A stretch of DNA of 64,000 nt from Modestobacter sp. VKM Ac-2984 (GCF_026967985.1 NZ_JAPVBJ010000004.1:248001-312000), one strand, 5' to 3'; positions 21,639 through 31,585 are shown, counted from the stretch's first letter. Program-made: numbers and translations. The notes: generated from the sequence alone by a model not told the origin.

Positions 21639-22445
21639 TCAGCCGGGGCCGCGGCGCAGGTCCAGCTCGATCTCCCGGGCGGCGGCCTGGAGCGCGGGCA
21701 ACAGGTCGTCGCGGACCGCGTCCGGGGTGCTGTGTCGGGCGGAGGCGGAGATGTTCATCGCCGCGAGCACGGCGCCGTCGCCGTCCCGTACCGGCACCGC
21801 GATCGAGCGCAGCCCCTCCTCGAGCTCCTGGTCCACCAGTGCCCAGCCCTGGTCCCGGGTCTCGGTCAGGGCCTGGCGGAGCCGGTCGGGGTCGGTGACG
21901 GTGAACCGGGTCAGCGCGGTCAGCTGCGCGGTCTGCAGGTAGCGCGCGCGCTCGGCCTCCGGCTGGGTGGCCAGCAGCACCCGGCCCATGGACGTCGCGT
22001 GGGCGGGGAACCGGGTGCCGACGTTGATGGCGACGGTCATGATCCGCTTGGTCGGCACCCGGGCGACGTAGACGATCTCGTCGCCGTCCAGCACCGACAG
22101 CGAGCACGACTCGTGCACCTCGGCGGCCAGCTGCTCCATGTGCGGGCGGGCCACCTCGGGCAGGGAGAGCCCGGACAGGTAGGCGTAGCCGAGCTCCAGC
22201 ACCCGCGGACGCAGCTCGAACAGCCGGCCGGCGGAGCGGACGTACCCCAGCTCGACCAGGGTGAGCAGGAACCGTCGGGCAGCCGCCCGGGTGAGCCCGG
22301 TCTCCCGGGCGACCTCGCTGAGGGTCAGCTGGGTGTGCTCGGCGTCGAAGGCCCGGATGACGGCGAGTCCGCGCGCCAGTGACTGGACGAAGGCCTCCGG
22401 TCGCTCGCTGCCGCCCTCGTCGCCGGCGGGTGCCATCGCGTCCAT
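21639..22445 (-). CDS. IclR-family regulator (PcaR/PobR type)
   Basis: Transcription factor of 268 aa with N-terminal winged HTH (LTLSEVARETGLTRAAARRFLLTLVELGYV) and C-terminal IclR ligand domain (HESCSLSVLDGDEIVYVARV, VGTRFPAHATSMGRVLLA). The subgroup containing PcaR/PobR governs aromatic-acid catabolism. It is divergent from an ABC importer and a benzoylformate-decarboxylase-like gene, which are its likely targets (inference). AGGAGGAG precedes the ATG. Confidence 0.9.
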   Translation of the reverse strand: MDAMAPAGDEGGSERPEAFVQSLARGLAVIRAFDAEHTQLTLSEVARETGLTRAAARRFLLTLVELGYVRSAGRLFELRPRVLELGYAYLSGLSLPEVARPHMEQLAAEVHESCSLSVLDGDEIVYVARVPTKRIMTVAINVGTRFPAHATSMGRVLLATQPEAERARYLQTAQLTALTRFTVTDPDRLRQALTETRDQGWALVDQELEEGLRSIAVPVRDGDGAVLAAMNISASARHSTPDAVRDDLLPALQAAAREIELDLRRGPG

Positions 22446-22667
22446 CGAACTCCTCCTGGGCGGCTGCCTCGGCGCCCGATCACGGTTCCAGCACGAGCGT
22501 TGACGTGACTGGCCTCACGACCTACGTTCGTCACCTGAACGCACGTTCGGATGCCGCACACCGTAGCGGGATCCGGGTGGACCGCCACCCGTCGGCGGAC
22601 AGGTTCGACCACTCGCCCTCACCGTGGAGGACAGGGACCTGATGCACCTGCTCATCCAGGCAGCGCC
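22446..22667. promoter_or_regulatory. Divergent control region between iclR and the importer operon
   Basis: About 220 bp without a long gene. It holds the candidate operator GAACG-CA-CGTTC at 22537-22548, a nearby ACGTTCG at 22524-22530, and the start of a 9-codon upstream open frame at 22642. Promoters for both directions must lie here but I could not assign hexamers with confidence. Confidence 0.6.
22537..22548. promoter_or_regulatory. Candidate IclR operator
   Basis: Inverted repeat GAACG-CA-CGTTC, centrally placed between the divergent IclR gene and the importer operon. IclR proteins bind short palindromes of this kind; the assignment is inference. Confidence 0.45.
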
Positions 22668-22671
22668 ATGA
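22642..22671 (+). CDS. 9-codon upstream frame coupled to the importer operon
   Basis: ATG to TGA frame encoding MHLLIQAAP, with AGGGA 6 nt upstream. Its TGA overlaps the permease ATG (ATGA), while the permease itself has only a weak ribosome-binding site. It may therefore deliver ribosomes to the permease by termination-reinitiation. Expression is not demonstrated. Confidence 0.4.
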   Translation: MHLLIQAAP

Positions 22672-23501
22672 GCACGACGGAGGTGCGCCCCGCCCACGCG
22701 GGTGCCGAGCCGGTCCGCCGGCGCCGTCCCGAGCTCCCGTCCGCGGTCCTCGGCCTGGGCGGGCTGGTCGTGTTCGCCGCGCTGCTCGAGCTGCTGCCCC
22801 GCACCGGCATCGTGTCGGCGGACTACTTCCCGCCGTTCAGCGAGATGGTTCGGGCACTGGTGGAGGCGGCCGGCACCGACCGCTTCTGGGCCGCGACCGC
22901 GGAGACGGTCCAGGCGTGGGGGATCGGGCTGGGGATCGCGCTCGTGGCCGGCATCGGGCTGGGGCTGCTGATCGGCAGCGTCGAGCTGCTGCGCCGGTTC
23001 ACCGCCTCGACGATCGAGTTCCTGCGGCCGGTGCCGTCGGTCGCGCTGATCCCGCTGGCGGTGCTGCTGCTGGGCCTGGGCCTGCAGTCGACGCTGCTGC
23101 TGGTCGTGTACGCCTCGTTCTGGCAGATCCTGATCCAGGTCGTCTACGGGGTGCAGGACGTCGACCCGGTCGCCCGGGAGACGGCGCGGTCCTACCACCT
23201 GGGCCGCTGGGCCCGGGTGCGGTACCTGATCTGGCCGACCGCGCTGCCCTACGTGATGACCGGCGTCCGGCTGGGCGCCGCGGTCGCCCTGATCCTGGCC
23301 GTGACCGCCGGCCTGGTCGGCATCGGCACCGGGCTCGGTGCGGAGATCGCGCTGGCACAGTCGTCCAACGCCGTCCCACTGGTGTACGGCCTGGTCATCT
23401 TCACCGGCCTGCTCGGCGTGGTGGTCAACCTGGTCGCCCGCGCGCTGGAGCGCCGGACCCTGGCGTGGCACTCGTCGGTGCGCGCGGACGTGGGGGGCTG
23501 A
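22668..23501 (+). CDS. ABC transporter permease (NitT/TauT type), first
   Basis: Inner-membrane subunit of 277 aa with about six helices, belonging to the nitrate/taurine/SsuC permease group. The cytoplasmic coupling loop is ETARSYHLGRWARVRYLIWPTALPYVMTGVRLG (pos. ~162-194), the EAA-type motif. The ATG overlaps the stop of a 9-codon frame. Tandem with a second permease, so the pore is probably a heterodimer. The substrate is unknown; context suggests an aromatic or keto acid. Confidence 0.88.
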   Translation: MSTTEVRPAHAGAEPVRRRRPELPSAVLGLGGLVVFAALLELLPRTGIVSADYFPPFSEMVRALVEAAGTDRFWAATAETVQAWGIGLGIALVAGIGLGLLIGSVELLRRFTASTIEFLRPVPSVALIPLAVLLLGLGLQSTLLLVVYASFWQILIQVVYGVQDVDPVARETARSYHLGRWARVRYLIWPTALPYVMTGVRLGAAVALILAVTAGLVGIGTGLGAEIALAQSSNAVPLVYGLVIFTGLLGVVVNLVARALERRTLAWHSSVRADVGG

Positions 23502-23502
23502 C

Positions 23503-24291
23503 GTGAACCCGGTGCTGCGCTGGGGCAGGACGCTGGGCTTCGCGCTCACCCTGCCCGTCATCCTGGTCACGCTGTGGTGGGTGTGGTCGGCGGACAGCAC
23601 GAACTACTACGCGCCGCCGCTGCAGACCATCCTCACCACGTTCGGTGACGTCTGGTTCTCCGAGCGCCTGCGCGCCGACGTGCTGCCCAGCGTCACCCGG
23701 CTGGCGATCGGCTACACCGGGGCGGTCGTGGTCGGGGTCGGGCTGGGAGTGCTGCTGGGGGCCAACCGCACGCTGCGGCGGGTGACCGAGCCGGTGCTGG
23801 AGTTCTTCCGGGCCATCCCACCGCCGGCGCTGATCCCGATCCTGTTCCTGTTCGCCGGGATCGGGGACACCGCCAAGGTCATCGTGATCATCTCCGGTGC
23901 GGTCTGGCCGGTGCTGCTGAACACCGTCGAGGGCGTGCGCGCGGTCGACGACGTCCTGTCCGACACCTCGCGGTCCTACGGCGTCACCGGCGCGGCCCGG
24001 CTGCGCCATTTGGTGCTGCCGGCGGCCAGCCCGCAGATCGTCGCCGGCATGCGCCAGGCACTCTCGATCTCGATCATCCTCATGGTCATCAGCGAGATGT
24101 TCGCCTCCACCAACGGGCTGGGGTTCAGCGTCATCCAGTTCCAGCGCAGCTTCGCCATCCCGGAGATGTGGAGCGGCATCCTGCTGCTCGGCCTGCTCGG
24201 GTTCGTCCTGTCCCTGCTGTTCCAGCTCTTCGAACGGCGCAGCCTGCGCTGGTACCACGGCCTGCGCCGATCTCAGCGAGGAGAGAACTGA
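23503..24291 (+). CDS. ABC transporter permease (NitT/TauT type), second
   Basis: Second membrane subunit, 262 aa, about six helices. The EAA-type loop lies around DTSRSYGVTGAARLRHLVLP. The GTG start is 1 nt after the upstream stop, and the final TGA overlaps the ATPase start (TGATG), so the genes are translated as a unit. Partner of the preceding permease. Confidence 0.88.
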   Translation: MNPVLRWGRTLGFALTLPVILVTLWWVWSADSTNYYAPPLQTILTTFGDVWFSERLRADVLPSVTRLAIGYTGAVVVGVGLGVLLGANRTLRRVTEPVLEFFRAIPPPALIPILFLFAGIGDTAKVIVIISGAVWPVLLNTVEGVRAVDDVLSDTSRSYGVTGAARLRHLVLPAASPQIVAGMRQALSISIILMVISEMFASTNGLGFSVIQFQRSFAIPEMWSGILLLGLLGFVLSLLFQLFERRSLRWYHGLRRSQRGEN

Positions 24292-25151
24292 TGACCCAGC
24301 CGCTGCTCGACGTCGCCGGCGTGCAGAAGACCTACACCGGCTCGGGCCGCACCGTGGAGGCCGTCCGCGACCTGACCTTCTCCGTCGGGGACGGCGAACT
24401 GGTCTGCATCGTGGGCCCCTCGGGTGCGGGCAAGACGACGCTGCTCAAGTGCATCGCCGGGCTGCTGGAGCCCACCGCCGGCACGGTCACCCTCGCCGGC
24501 GCCCGCGTCGACGGGCCGCCGGAGGCGATGGCGGTGGTCTTCCAGGAGTACGGCCGCAGCCTGTACCCGTGGATGACCGTCGAGGGCAACGTCGAGCTGC
24601 CGCTGAAGCAGAAGAAGCTGGACAAGGCCCGCCGACGGGAGCTGGTGCGCGACGCGCTGGAGGCCGTCGGCCTGGCCGACGTGCACAGCGCCTACCCGTG
24701 GCAGCTGTCCGGCGGCATGCAGCAGCGCGTGGCGATCGCCCGGGCGGTGGCCTACGAGCCCAAGGTCCTGCTGATGGACGAGCCGTTCGCCGCCGTCGAC
24801 GCCCAGACCCGGGCCGACCTCGAGGACCTGATCCGCTCGCTGTGGCACAAGCTGGGGGTGACCATCCTCTTCGTCACCCACGACATCGACGAGTCGGTCT
24901 ACCTGGGGCAGCGGGTGCTCGTGCTGTCCTCCTCACCCACGGTGATCATGGAGGACCTCGCCATCGACCTGCCCGACGAGCGCACCCAGCTGGAGACCCG
25001 GTCCTCGCCGCGGTTCGCCGAGCTGCGCGGGCACGTCTACGAGCAGATCCAGCTGGCCAAGCACCGCAAGGGCGACCAACACCAGCGCGACGAGGTGACG
25101 CCTGCGCGCACCGCCCACGGCGCCACGGTCGCCGCCCAGCACGACTCCTGA
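24291..25151 (+). CDS. ABC transporter ATP-binding protein (NitT/TauT type)
   Basis: Cytoplasmic ATPase of 286 aa energising the importer. Walker A GPSGAGKTTLLK, Q-loop VFQEYGRSLYPW, signature LSGGMQQRVAIARA, Walker B VLLMDEPFAAVD, and H-loop TILFVTHDIDE are all intact. The C-terminus is about 30 residues longer than the minimal family fold, ending in a charged tail. GAGGAGAG precedes the ATG. Confidence 0.92.
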   Translation: MTQPLLDVAGVQKTYTGSGRTVEAVRDLTFSVGDGELVCIVGPSGAGKTTLLKCIAGLLEPTAGTVTLAGARVDGPPEAMAVVFQEYGRSLYPWMTVEGNVELPLKQKKLDKARRRELVRDALEAVGLADVHSAYPWQLSGGMQQRVAIARAVAYEPKVLLMDEPFAAVDAQTRADLEDLIRSLWHKLGVTILFVTHDIDESVYLGQRVLVLSSSPTVIMEDLAIDLPDERTQLETRSSPRFAELRGHVYEQIQLAKHRKGDQHQRDEVTPARTAHGATVAAQHDS

Positions 25152-25197
25152 GCCCGGTTCCGTCCCACCATCTCCGTACGTCGGCAAAGGAGCCCCC

Positions 25198-26166
25198 ATG
25201 CGCCGCCTGCTCGCCCCGATCACCGCCCTCACGCTGCTGACCACCGCCACCGCCTGCGGCGGTTCCGCCGACGAGCCGACCACCGAGACCGAGGGCGGCT
25301 TGGCCCAGGTGACCGTCGGCATCATCCCGATCATCGACGTCGCGCCCATCTACCTCGGGCAGGAGCAGGGCTTCTTCGAGGAGCGGGGCATCGAGCTGGA
25401 GCTGGTGCCCGGGTCCGGCGGCGCCGCGGCGGTGCCCGGCGTGGTCGCCGGGGACTTCGACTTCGCGTTCGGCAACGTGACGTCCCTGCTGCTGGCCCAG
25501 ACCCAGGGGCTGCCGCTGCAGATCGTCTCCAACGGGACCGCCTCCACCGGTGACCCGGCGACCGACTTCTCCGCCGTCGTCGTGCCCGCCGACAGCCCGG
25601 TGCAGACCGCCGCCGACCTGGCCGGCAAGACCGTGGCGGTGAACAACTTCAAGAACATCGGTGAGGTCACGATCCGCAAGGCGGTCGAGGACGCCGGCGG
25701 TGACTCCTCGACGGTCGAGTTCGTCGAGCTGCCCTTCCCGGACATGCCGGCCGCGATCGCCAACGGCAACGTGGACGCCGCCTGGGTGGTCGAGCCGTTC
25801 GTCACCGTCGCCACCGGCCAGGGCGCCCGGGCCGTGGTGCGCAACTTCGCCGAGCCGGTCGAGGACCTCACCGTGGCGACCTACTTCACCACCGAGCAGA
25901 TGCTCGCCGAGAACCCCGACCTGGTCGACGACTTCCAGGCAGCGATGGCCGAGTCGCTGCAGTACGCCCAGGACAACCCGGAGGAGCTGCGCCGGATCAT
26001 CACCACCTACACCAGCATCTCCCCGGAGACCGCCGAGCAGATCGCCCTCCCGGCCTTCCCGGAGGAGATCGACGTGGAGTCGATGGAGACGATCGCGGAG
26101 CTGATGGCGGAGTACGGGATCACCGAGGAGACCGCCGACGTCGACGCGCTGCTCGCGACCGACTGA
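25198..26166 (+). CDS. ABC transporter substrate-binding lipoprotein (NMT1/THI5-like)
   Basis: Extracytoplasmic binding protein of 322 aa. The N-terminus MRRLLAPITALTLLTTATAC is a lipoprotein signal with the Cys at residue 20. The fold is SsuA/THI5-like, with early sequence VGIIPIIDVAPIYLGQEQGF, then GDFDFAFGNVTSLLLAQ and a second lobe ANGNVDAAWVVEPF. It captures the importer's substrate outside the cell. AAAGGAG precedes the ATG; 46 nt separate it from the ATPase. Confidence 0.9.
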   Translation: MRRLLAPITALTLLTTATACGGSADEPTTETEGGLAQVTVGIIPIIDVAPIYLGQEQGFFEERGIELELVPGSGGAAAVPGVVAGDFDFAFGNVTSLLLAQTQGLPLQIVSNGTASTGDPATDFSAVVVPADSPVQTAADLAGKTVAVNNFKNIGEVTIRKAVEDAGGDSSTVEFVELPFPDMPAAIANGNVDAAWVVEPFVTVATGQGARAVVRNFAEPVEDLTVATYFTTEQMLAENPDLVDDFQAAMAESLQYAQDNPEELRRIITTYTSISPETAEQIALPAFPEEIDVESMETIAELMAEYGITEETADVDALLATD

Positions 26167-26168
26167 CC

Positions 26169-27800
26169 GTGCCCGACCCCACGACCCCTCCTGCGGCGCG
26201 CACCGTCCGGGACGTCACCTTCGACGTGCTGCGCCGGCTGGGCCTGACCACGATGTTCGCCAACCCGGGCTCGACCGAGGTGCCCTTCCTCGCCGGGCTG
26301 CCCGACGACATCGAGTTCGTGCTCGCGCTGCACGAGGGGTCGGTGGTCGGCATCGCCACCGGCTGGGCCATCGCCCACGACCGGCCGGCCCTGGTCAACC
26401 TGCACACCACGGCGGGGCTGGGCAACGCCGTCGGCGCGCTGGCCACCGCCCGGGTCAACCGGGCGCCGCTGGTGGTCGTGGTCGGTCAGCAGGACCGGCG
26501 GCACCTGGCGCTGGAGCCCTTCCTCGCCGGCCGGCTCGCCGGCCTGGCCGGTGACTACCCGGTCTGGGTCGACCAGCCGGTGCGCGCCCAGGACGTGCCC
26601 GGGTCGATCGCTCGGGCCCACCACGAGGCGGTCACCGGGCGGGGCCCGGCGATCGTGGTCGTCCCGATGGACGACTGGGCGCAGGAGATGTCCGACCCCG
26701 GCCCGCTGGCCGCGGCGGCCGTGGTGCGGCGCCCGGTCGGGGTCGACGAGGCGACGGTCGACGAGGTCGCCGAGCTGCTCGACGGTGCCAGGTCGCCGGT
26801 GCTCGTGGTCGGCGCCGGTGCGGACACCGTCGTCACCCGGGCTGCGCTGGTGCAGCTGGCCGAACGGCTCGCGGCGCCGGTGCGCCAGGAGGCGTTCGGC
26901 GCCCGGGCGGGCTTCCCGCAGGACCACCCGCAGTACCAGGGGCTGCTGCCCGCCGGCCGGGAGCGGCTGCGCCGGGTGCTGGCCGGCCACGACCTCGTGC
27001 TCGTGGTCGGTGCCCCGGCCTTCCGGCAGTACCCCTACGAGCCCGGGCCCTTCGTGGACCCCGATGCCCGGATCGTGCAGGTCAGCCAGGACCCGGCCGA
27101 GGTGCACCGGAGCCCGGCCGACCTGGCCGTGCTGACCGACCCCGGCGTCTTCTGCGCCGCCCTGGCCGAGCGGGTGACCGACCGCGGCCTGCCGCCCGGC
27201 CCGCCGCGGACGCCGCGCACCGTGCCGCCGCCGGCGCCGGGGGAGCCGCTGCGGGCGCCGCACGTCTACGCCCAGCTCGCCCGGCGCCTCGACCCGGACA
27301 CGGTGGTGGTGGAGGAGTCGCCGTCCACCCGCCAGGTGCTGGAGGAGATGGTCCCGTCCCGGCAGCCGCTGGGCTACCTGGGCGTGGCGATGGGCGGCCT
27401 GGGGTTCGGCATGCCGGCCGCCATCGGTGTCCGGATGGCCCGCCCGGACCGGCCGGTGGTCGCCGTCCTCGGCGACGGCTCGTCGATGTACGCCGTCCAG
27501 TCGCTGTGGACGGCGGCCCGCTACGGGGTCGGTGTCCTCTTCCTCGTCCTCGCCAACGGCGGCTACGCGATCATGGACAAGCTGGTCGAGCGGCAGGGGG
27601 CCGGCACGGCGCCGTGGCCGAGCTTCCCGGAGGTCCGGCTCTCCGCCCTGGCCACCGCGCTGGGCTGCCCGGCCCGGCGGATCAGCAGCCACGAGGAGCT
27701 GCTGGAGGTGCTGGACGACGTGCTGCCCCGGTTGCGGGAGCTCGATGCCCCGCTGCTGCTGGACGTCGACGTGGCACCGGAGGCCGAGTTCACCCCCTGA
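26169..27800 (+). CDS. Benzoylformate decarboxylase-like ThDP enzyme
   Basis: ThDP-dependent 2-keto acid decarboxylase family, 543 aa, most like benzoylformate decarboxylase. Conserved: Ser in NPGSTEVPF, the ThDP-activating Glu in LALHEGSVVGIA, and His in NLHTTAGLGNA, matching S26, E47 and H70 of the Pseudomonas enzyme as I recall it. The ThDP motif starts GDGSSMYAVQ and ends near LANGGYAI. The segment equivalent to catalytic H281 reads FRQYPYEPG rather than FRYHQYDPG, so that His is missing and the substrate or mechanism may differ. GTG start 2 nt after the binding-protein stop. Confidence 0.85.
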   Translation: MPDPTTPPAARTVRDVTFDVLRRLGLTTMFANPGSTEVPFLAGLPDDIEFVLALHEGSVVGIATGWAIAHDRPALVNLHTTAGLGNAVGALATARVNRAPLVVVVGQQDRRHLALEPFLAGRLAGLAGDYPVWVDQPVRAQDVPGSIARAHHEAVTGRGPAIVVVPMDDWAQEMSDPGPLAAAAVVRRPVGVDEATVDEVAELLDGARSPVLVVGAGADTVVTRAALVQLAERLAAPVRQEAFGARAGFPQDHPQYQGLLPAGRERLRRVLAGHDLVLVVGAPAFRQYPYEPGPFVDPDARIVQVSQDPAEVHRSPADLAVLTDPGVFCAALAERVTDRGLPPGPPRTPRTVPPPAPGEPLRAPHVYAQLARRLDPDTVVVEESPSTRQVLEEMVPSRQPLGYLGVAMGGLGFGMPAAIGVRMARPDRPVVAVLGDGSSMYAVQSLWTAARYGVGVLFLVLANGGYAIMDKLVERQGAGTAPWPSFPEVRLSALATALGCPARRISSHEELLEVLDDVLPRLRELDAPLLLDVDVAPEAEFTP

Positions 27801-27890
27801 GCGGCAGGACCGTGCCGGCCGGCCAGCCCGCCCGGGGCGGGATGCGGTGGCGACCGGGGGCCCGGCGGTGGGCCCGGCTAACCTCGGGTG

Positions 27891-28700
27891 GTGCGCATCG
27901 TCCGCTTCGCCCACCCAGCCGGCATGTCCTTCGGGGTCCTCGACGGGGACGGCCAGGTCGCCCAGATCGAAGGCCACCCGTTCGGTCAGATCTCCTTCAC
28001 CGGTCAGCGGTACGCCGCGGCCGACGTCCGGCTGCTCTCACCGATCCTCCCCAGCAAGGTGGTCGGCATCGGCAAGAACTACGCCGACCACGTGCAGGAG
28101 ATGGCGACCGGGGACGCGCCGAAGGAGCCGCTGGTCTTCCTCAAGCCGTCCACCACGGTGATCGGCCCGGGTGACGCGATCCGCATCCCGGCCGGCAGCA
28201 CGAACGTGCACCACGAGGTCGAGCTCGCCGTCGTCATCGGGGCGCGCGGTGCCCGCCAGGTCAGCCCGGAGCAGGCGCTGTCCAGCGTCTTCGGCTACAC
28301 GATCGGCAACGACGTGACCGAGCGGGACATGCAGCGCAACGACGGGCAGTGGACGCGGGCGAAGGGCTTCGACTCCTTCTGCCCGCTCGGCCCGTGGATC
28401 GAGACCGACCTGGCCGGTCTCGGCAAGGACCCGGCGGACCTGGAGATCACCTGCAGCGTGGACGGCGAGCTGCGCCAGTCCGGCCGGACCAGCCAGCTGC
28501 TCTTCGGCGTGCCGACGCTGATCTCGCACATCTCCCAGGTGATGACCCTGCTGCCCGGTGACGTGGTGCTGACCGGCACCCCGGCCGGCGTCGGCCCGAT
28601 CGCGCCGGGGCAGCGCGTCGAGTGCACGATCGAGGGCCTGGGCACGCTGACCAGCACGGTCGCCGGCGCCGACCCGACCTCCACGGCCGGCGTCCGATGA
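27891..28700 (+). CDS. Fumarylacetoacetate hydrolase-family protein
   Basis: FAH-fold hydrolase/decarboxylase of 269 aa. Metal-binding and core signatures: [52 protein letters not shown], and [10 protein letters not shown] at the C-terminus. The family cleaves C-C bonds of acylpyruvates or decarboxylates oxaloacetate; the substrate is not readable. TAACCT ends 6 nt before this GTG; the preceding GTG at 27888 would be too close to the -10. Its stop overlaps gltX (ATGA), the common actinobacterial pairing, so it may belong with gltX rather than the aromatic cluster. Confidence 0.88.
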   Translation: MRIVRFAHPAGMSFGVLDGDGQVAQIEGHPFGQISFTGQRYAAADVRLLSPILPSKVVGIGKNYADHVQEMATGDAPKEPLVFLKPSTTVIGPGDAIRIPAGSTNVHHEVELAVVIGARGARQVSPEQALSSVFGYTIGNDVTERDMQRNDGQWTRAKGFDSFCPLGPWIETDLAGLGKDPADLEITCSVDGELRQSGRTSQLLFGVPTLISHISQVMTLLPGDVVLTGTPAGVGPIAPGQRVECTIEGLGTLTSTVAGADPTSTAGVR

Positions 28701-30181
28701 CCGCCCCGGCCGGTCCGGTCCGCACCCGGTTCTGCCCGTCCCCGACCGGCACGGTCCACGTGGGCGTGATGCGGGCGGCGCTCTACAACTGGGCCTACGC
28801 CCGCCACACCGGTGGCCAGTTCGTCGTCCGGATCGAGGACACCGACCCGGCCCGCAACACCCTGGAGTCCGAGCGGCACCTGCTGGACTGCCTGCGGTGG
28901 CTCGGGCTGAACTGGGACGAGGGCCCGGAGGTGGGCGGTCCGCACGGCCCCTACCGGCAGTCCGAGCGGTCGGAGCTCTATCAGGACGTGGCAGCGAAGC
29001 TCCTCGCCTCCGGGCACGCGTACGAGTCGTTCTCCACCAACGAGGAGGTCGACGCCCGTCGCCGGGCTGCCGGTCAGGACCCCAAGCTCGGCTACGACAA
29101 CGCCGACCGGTTCCTGACCGACGAGCAGAAGTCCGCGTTCCGGGCCGAGGGCCGCGAGCCGGTGCTCCGGCTCCGGATGCCGGACGAGGACCTCTCCTGG
29201 ACCGACCACGTGCGCGGAGAGGTCCGGTTCGCCGCCGGCGCCGTCCCCGACTTCGTGCTCGTCCGCGGCAACGGCACCCCGCTGTACACGCTGGTGAACC
29301 CGGTCGACGACGCCCTGATGGGCATCACCGACGTGCTGCGGGGAGAGGACCTGCTCCCCTCGACCCCGCGGCAGATCGCGCTGTACCGGGCGCTCACCGA
29401 CATCGGTGTCGCCACGGGCACCCCGCGCTTCGGGCACCTGCCCCTGGTGATGGGGGAGGGCAACAAGAAGCTGTCCAAGCGTGACCCGCAGTCGAACTTC
29501 GACGTCTACCGGGACCGCGGCTTCCTGCCCGCCGGGCTGGTCAACTACCTGGCCCTGCTCGGCTGGTCGATCGCCGAGGACCGGGACATCTTCTCGCCGG
29601 CAGAGCTGGCCGCAGCCTTCGACGTGGACAGCGTCAGCGCCAACCCCGCCCGCTTCGACCTGAAGAAGGCCGAGGCGATCAACGCCACCCACCTGCGGGC
29701 GCTGCCGGTCGAGGAGTTCCTCGCCGCGGTGACGCCGTACCTGGCGAGCGCCGGGCTGGTCGGCGACCCGCCCACCGCCGAGCAGGCCGCCACGCTCGCG
29801 GCGATCGCCCCGCTGGCCCAGGAGCGGATGATCGTGCTCTCCGACGCTGTCGGGCTGCTCGGCTTCCTGTTCACCGAGGACGTCGAGATCGACCCCGCGG
29901 CGGCGGAGAAGCAGCTGGGCGCCGGCGCCGGTGAGGTGCTGGACGCCGCGACCGCGGCGCTGCAGGCCCTCCCGGAGTGGACGACCGCCGCGATCGAGAC
30001 GGCGCTCAAGGAGGCCCTCGTCGAGGGGCTCGGACGCAAGCCGCGGCAGGCGTTCGGTCCCGTGCGGGTGGCCGTCAGCGGCCGCACGGTCTCCCCGCCG
30101 CTGTACGAGTCGATGGAGCTGCTGGGCCGGGAGCGCACCCTCGCCCGGCTGGCTGCGGGCCGCGGGATCGCGACCGGATGA
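28697..30181 (+). CDS. gltX: Glutamyl-tRNA synthetase
   Basis: Charges tRNA-Glu (and possibly tRNA-Gln where GatCAB is used), 494 aa, class I synthetase. The N-terminus [21 protein letters not shown] carries the HIGH-type motif as [14 protein letters not shown] and the KMSKS-type KKLSKRD near residue 260 are present. Starts with ATG overlapping the upstream stop. tRNA-Gln and two tRNA-Glu genes lie only 1.4 to 1.8 kb downstream. Confidence 0.97.
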   Translation: MTAPAGPVRTRFCPSPTGTVHVGVMRAALYNWAYARHTGGQFVVRIEDTDPARNTLESERHLLDCLRWLGLNWDEGPEVGGPHGPYRQSERSELYQDVAAKLLASGHAYESFSTNEEVDARRRAAGQDPKLGYDNADRFLTDEQKSAFRAEGREPVLRLRMPDEDLSWTDHVRGEVRFAAGAVPDFVLVRGNGTPLYTLVNPVDDALMGITDVLRGEDLLPSTPRQIALYRALTDIGVATGTPRFGHLPLVMGEGNKKLSKRDPQSNFDVYRDRGFLPAGLVNYLALLGWSIAEDRDIFSPAELAAAFDVDSVSANPARFDLKKAEAINATHLRALPVEEFLAAVTPYLASAGLVGDPPTAEQAATLAAIAPLAQERMIVLSDAVGLLGFLFTEDVEIDPAAAEKQLGAGAGEVLDAATAALQALPEWTTAAIETALKEALVEGLGRKPRQAFGPVRVAVSGRTVSPPLYESMELLGRERTLARLAAGRGIATG

Positions 30182-31500
30182 CCGGATGGGGCGACGGCGC
30201 CTGGGCCCGGGCGGAGCCGCCGTACACCGGCCCGCCGCCGACCGGCCGGTACGGCGCCCCGCCCCGGGTGCCCCTCGGCCCTCCGCCGGGCGGTCCCGGC
30301 TGGGCGCCGCCGTACCCGCCTGCGGCGTCCGGCCCGTACCCGCCTGCGGCGTCCGGCCCGTACCCGCCTGCGGCGCAGCACCCCCATCCGCCTCCCGCGC
30401 AGCCGCCGTCGGGACCGCCTCGACCGGTGGCCCCGCCCGGGGCACCCCCGCACGACACCCCCCAGCCCTACTTCCTGCTGATGCGGACGCGGGACTGGGC
30501 GTGGTGGCGTCCGGTGCTGGGCCTGCTGTTGTTCACCGTGCTCTACGGGGTGGCCGCCGTGGTGCTGGTGCTGGTCGTCGTGCTGACCGGGGTGGTGCCG
30601 GACCTCGCCATGCAGGACCTCACCGACATCAGGGTGCTGCTGGTCACCAACGCCTCGCTGATCGTGGCCATCCCGATCGTGTGGGTGTGCTGGCTGGTGC
30701 CGCACGGGCTGCGGATCGGCTGGTCGTCCTCGGTGCTGGGCCGGCTGCGTTGGCGGATGCTGCTGCCCTGGACCTGGCGTGCCCTGGCGACCCTCGGGCT
30801 CGCGGTCGCCGTCGGCCTGCTGCTCACCATCGCGGCCACCGACCTGTCGATCACCGGGCCGACCTCGTCCTTCGGTTGGCTGCTCCTCGTCGTCCTGCTG
30901 ACGACGCCGCTGCAGTGCGCGGCCGAGGAGTACTTCTTCCGCGGGTACCTGAGTCAGGCGATCGCCGGCTGGGTGGGCCGTCCGCAGGCCGGTGCGGTGG
31001 TCGCGGGGGTGCTGACGGCCGCGCTGTTCTCTGCCGCGCACGCGCCGCCGGACGTCGAGTCGTTCCTCTACCGGTTCGTCATCGGCCTGGTGTTGTCGGC
31101 AGCGGTCTGGCTGACCGGGGGGCTGGAGGCCGCCATCGCGCTGCACTCGGTCAACAACGTGGTGATCTTCATCATGGCCGGAGCGCTGGGGGAGGAGCTC
31201 GCCTCGGCCGACCCCGGCGGCGCGCTGAGCCTGGCGACGACCGTCCTCGGGATGACGGGCATGGTGGCCTTCGTCGTCTGGGTGGCCGTCGCCAGCCGGC
31301 GGCTGCGCCCGGAGCTGCTCAGCCCCGCGCTGCAGCTGACGGCGTCGGCCGGACCAGCTCAGCCGCGGTGGGGCGGGCCGCCGGCTCTGCCGCCGTGGGG
31401 TGGCTCGTCAGGTCCGCCGCCGTGGGGTGGCGGCGGAGCGCCGACGCCGTGGGCGGCGGGTCCGCCGGCGGGCGGCTGGGGTCGGCCGCCGGGGGGCTGA
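30178..31500 (+). CDS. CPBP-family intramembrane protease with Pro-rich tails
   Basis: Predicted glutamic-type CAAX-like intramembrane endopeptidase, 440 aa. Residues 1-97 are Pro/Gly/Ala-rich and contain GPYPPAAS repeats. The membrane core (about 105-380) has the motifs [11 protein letters not shown] (EExxxR), FSAAH (FxxxH) and HSVNN (HxxxN/D). The last ~60 residues are again Pro/Gly/Trp-rich. The ATG overlaps the gltX stop. Family roles include processing of peptides and immunity; nothing here identifies the target. Confidence 0.87.
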   Translation: MTGWGDGAWARAEPPYTGPPPTGRYGAPPRVPLGPPPGGPGWAPPYPPAASGPYPPAASGPYPPAAQHPHPPPAQPPSGPPRPVAPPGAPPHDTPQPYFLLMRTRDWAWWRPVLGLLLFTVLYGVAAVVLVLVVVLTGVVPDLAMQDLTDIRVLLVTNASLIVAIPIVWVCWLVPHGLRIGWSSSVLGRLRWRMLLPWTWRALATLGLAVAVGLLLTIAATDLSITGPTSSFGWLLLVVLLTTPLQCAAEEYFFRGYLSQAIAGWVGRPQAGAVVAGVLTAALFSAAHAPPDVESFLYRFVIGLVLSAAVWLTGGLEAAIALHSVNNVVIFIMAGALGEELASADPGGALSLATTVLGMTGMVAFVVWVAVASRRLRPELLSPALQLTASAGPAQPRWGGPPALPPWGGSSGPPPWGGGGAPTPWAAGPPAGGWGRPPGG

Positions 31501-31585
31501 CCCGCCGACGGAGGGGGTGCCTGCGCCTGCTCCGTCGGGATCGGGTATTGTTTCTTCCCGGCGCCGCAAGGTGCTGAACGGCCAT

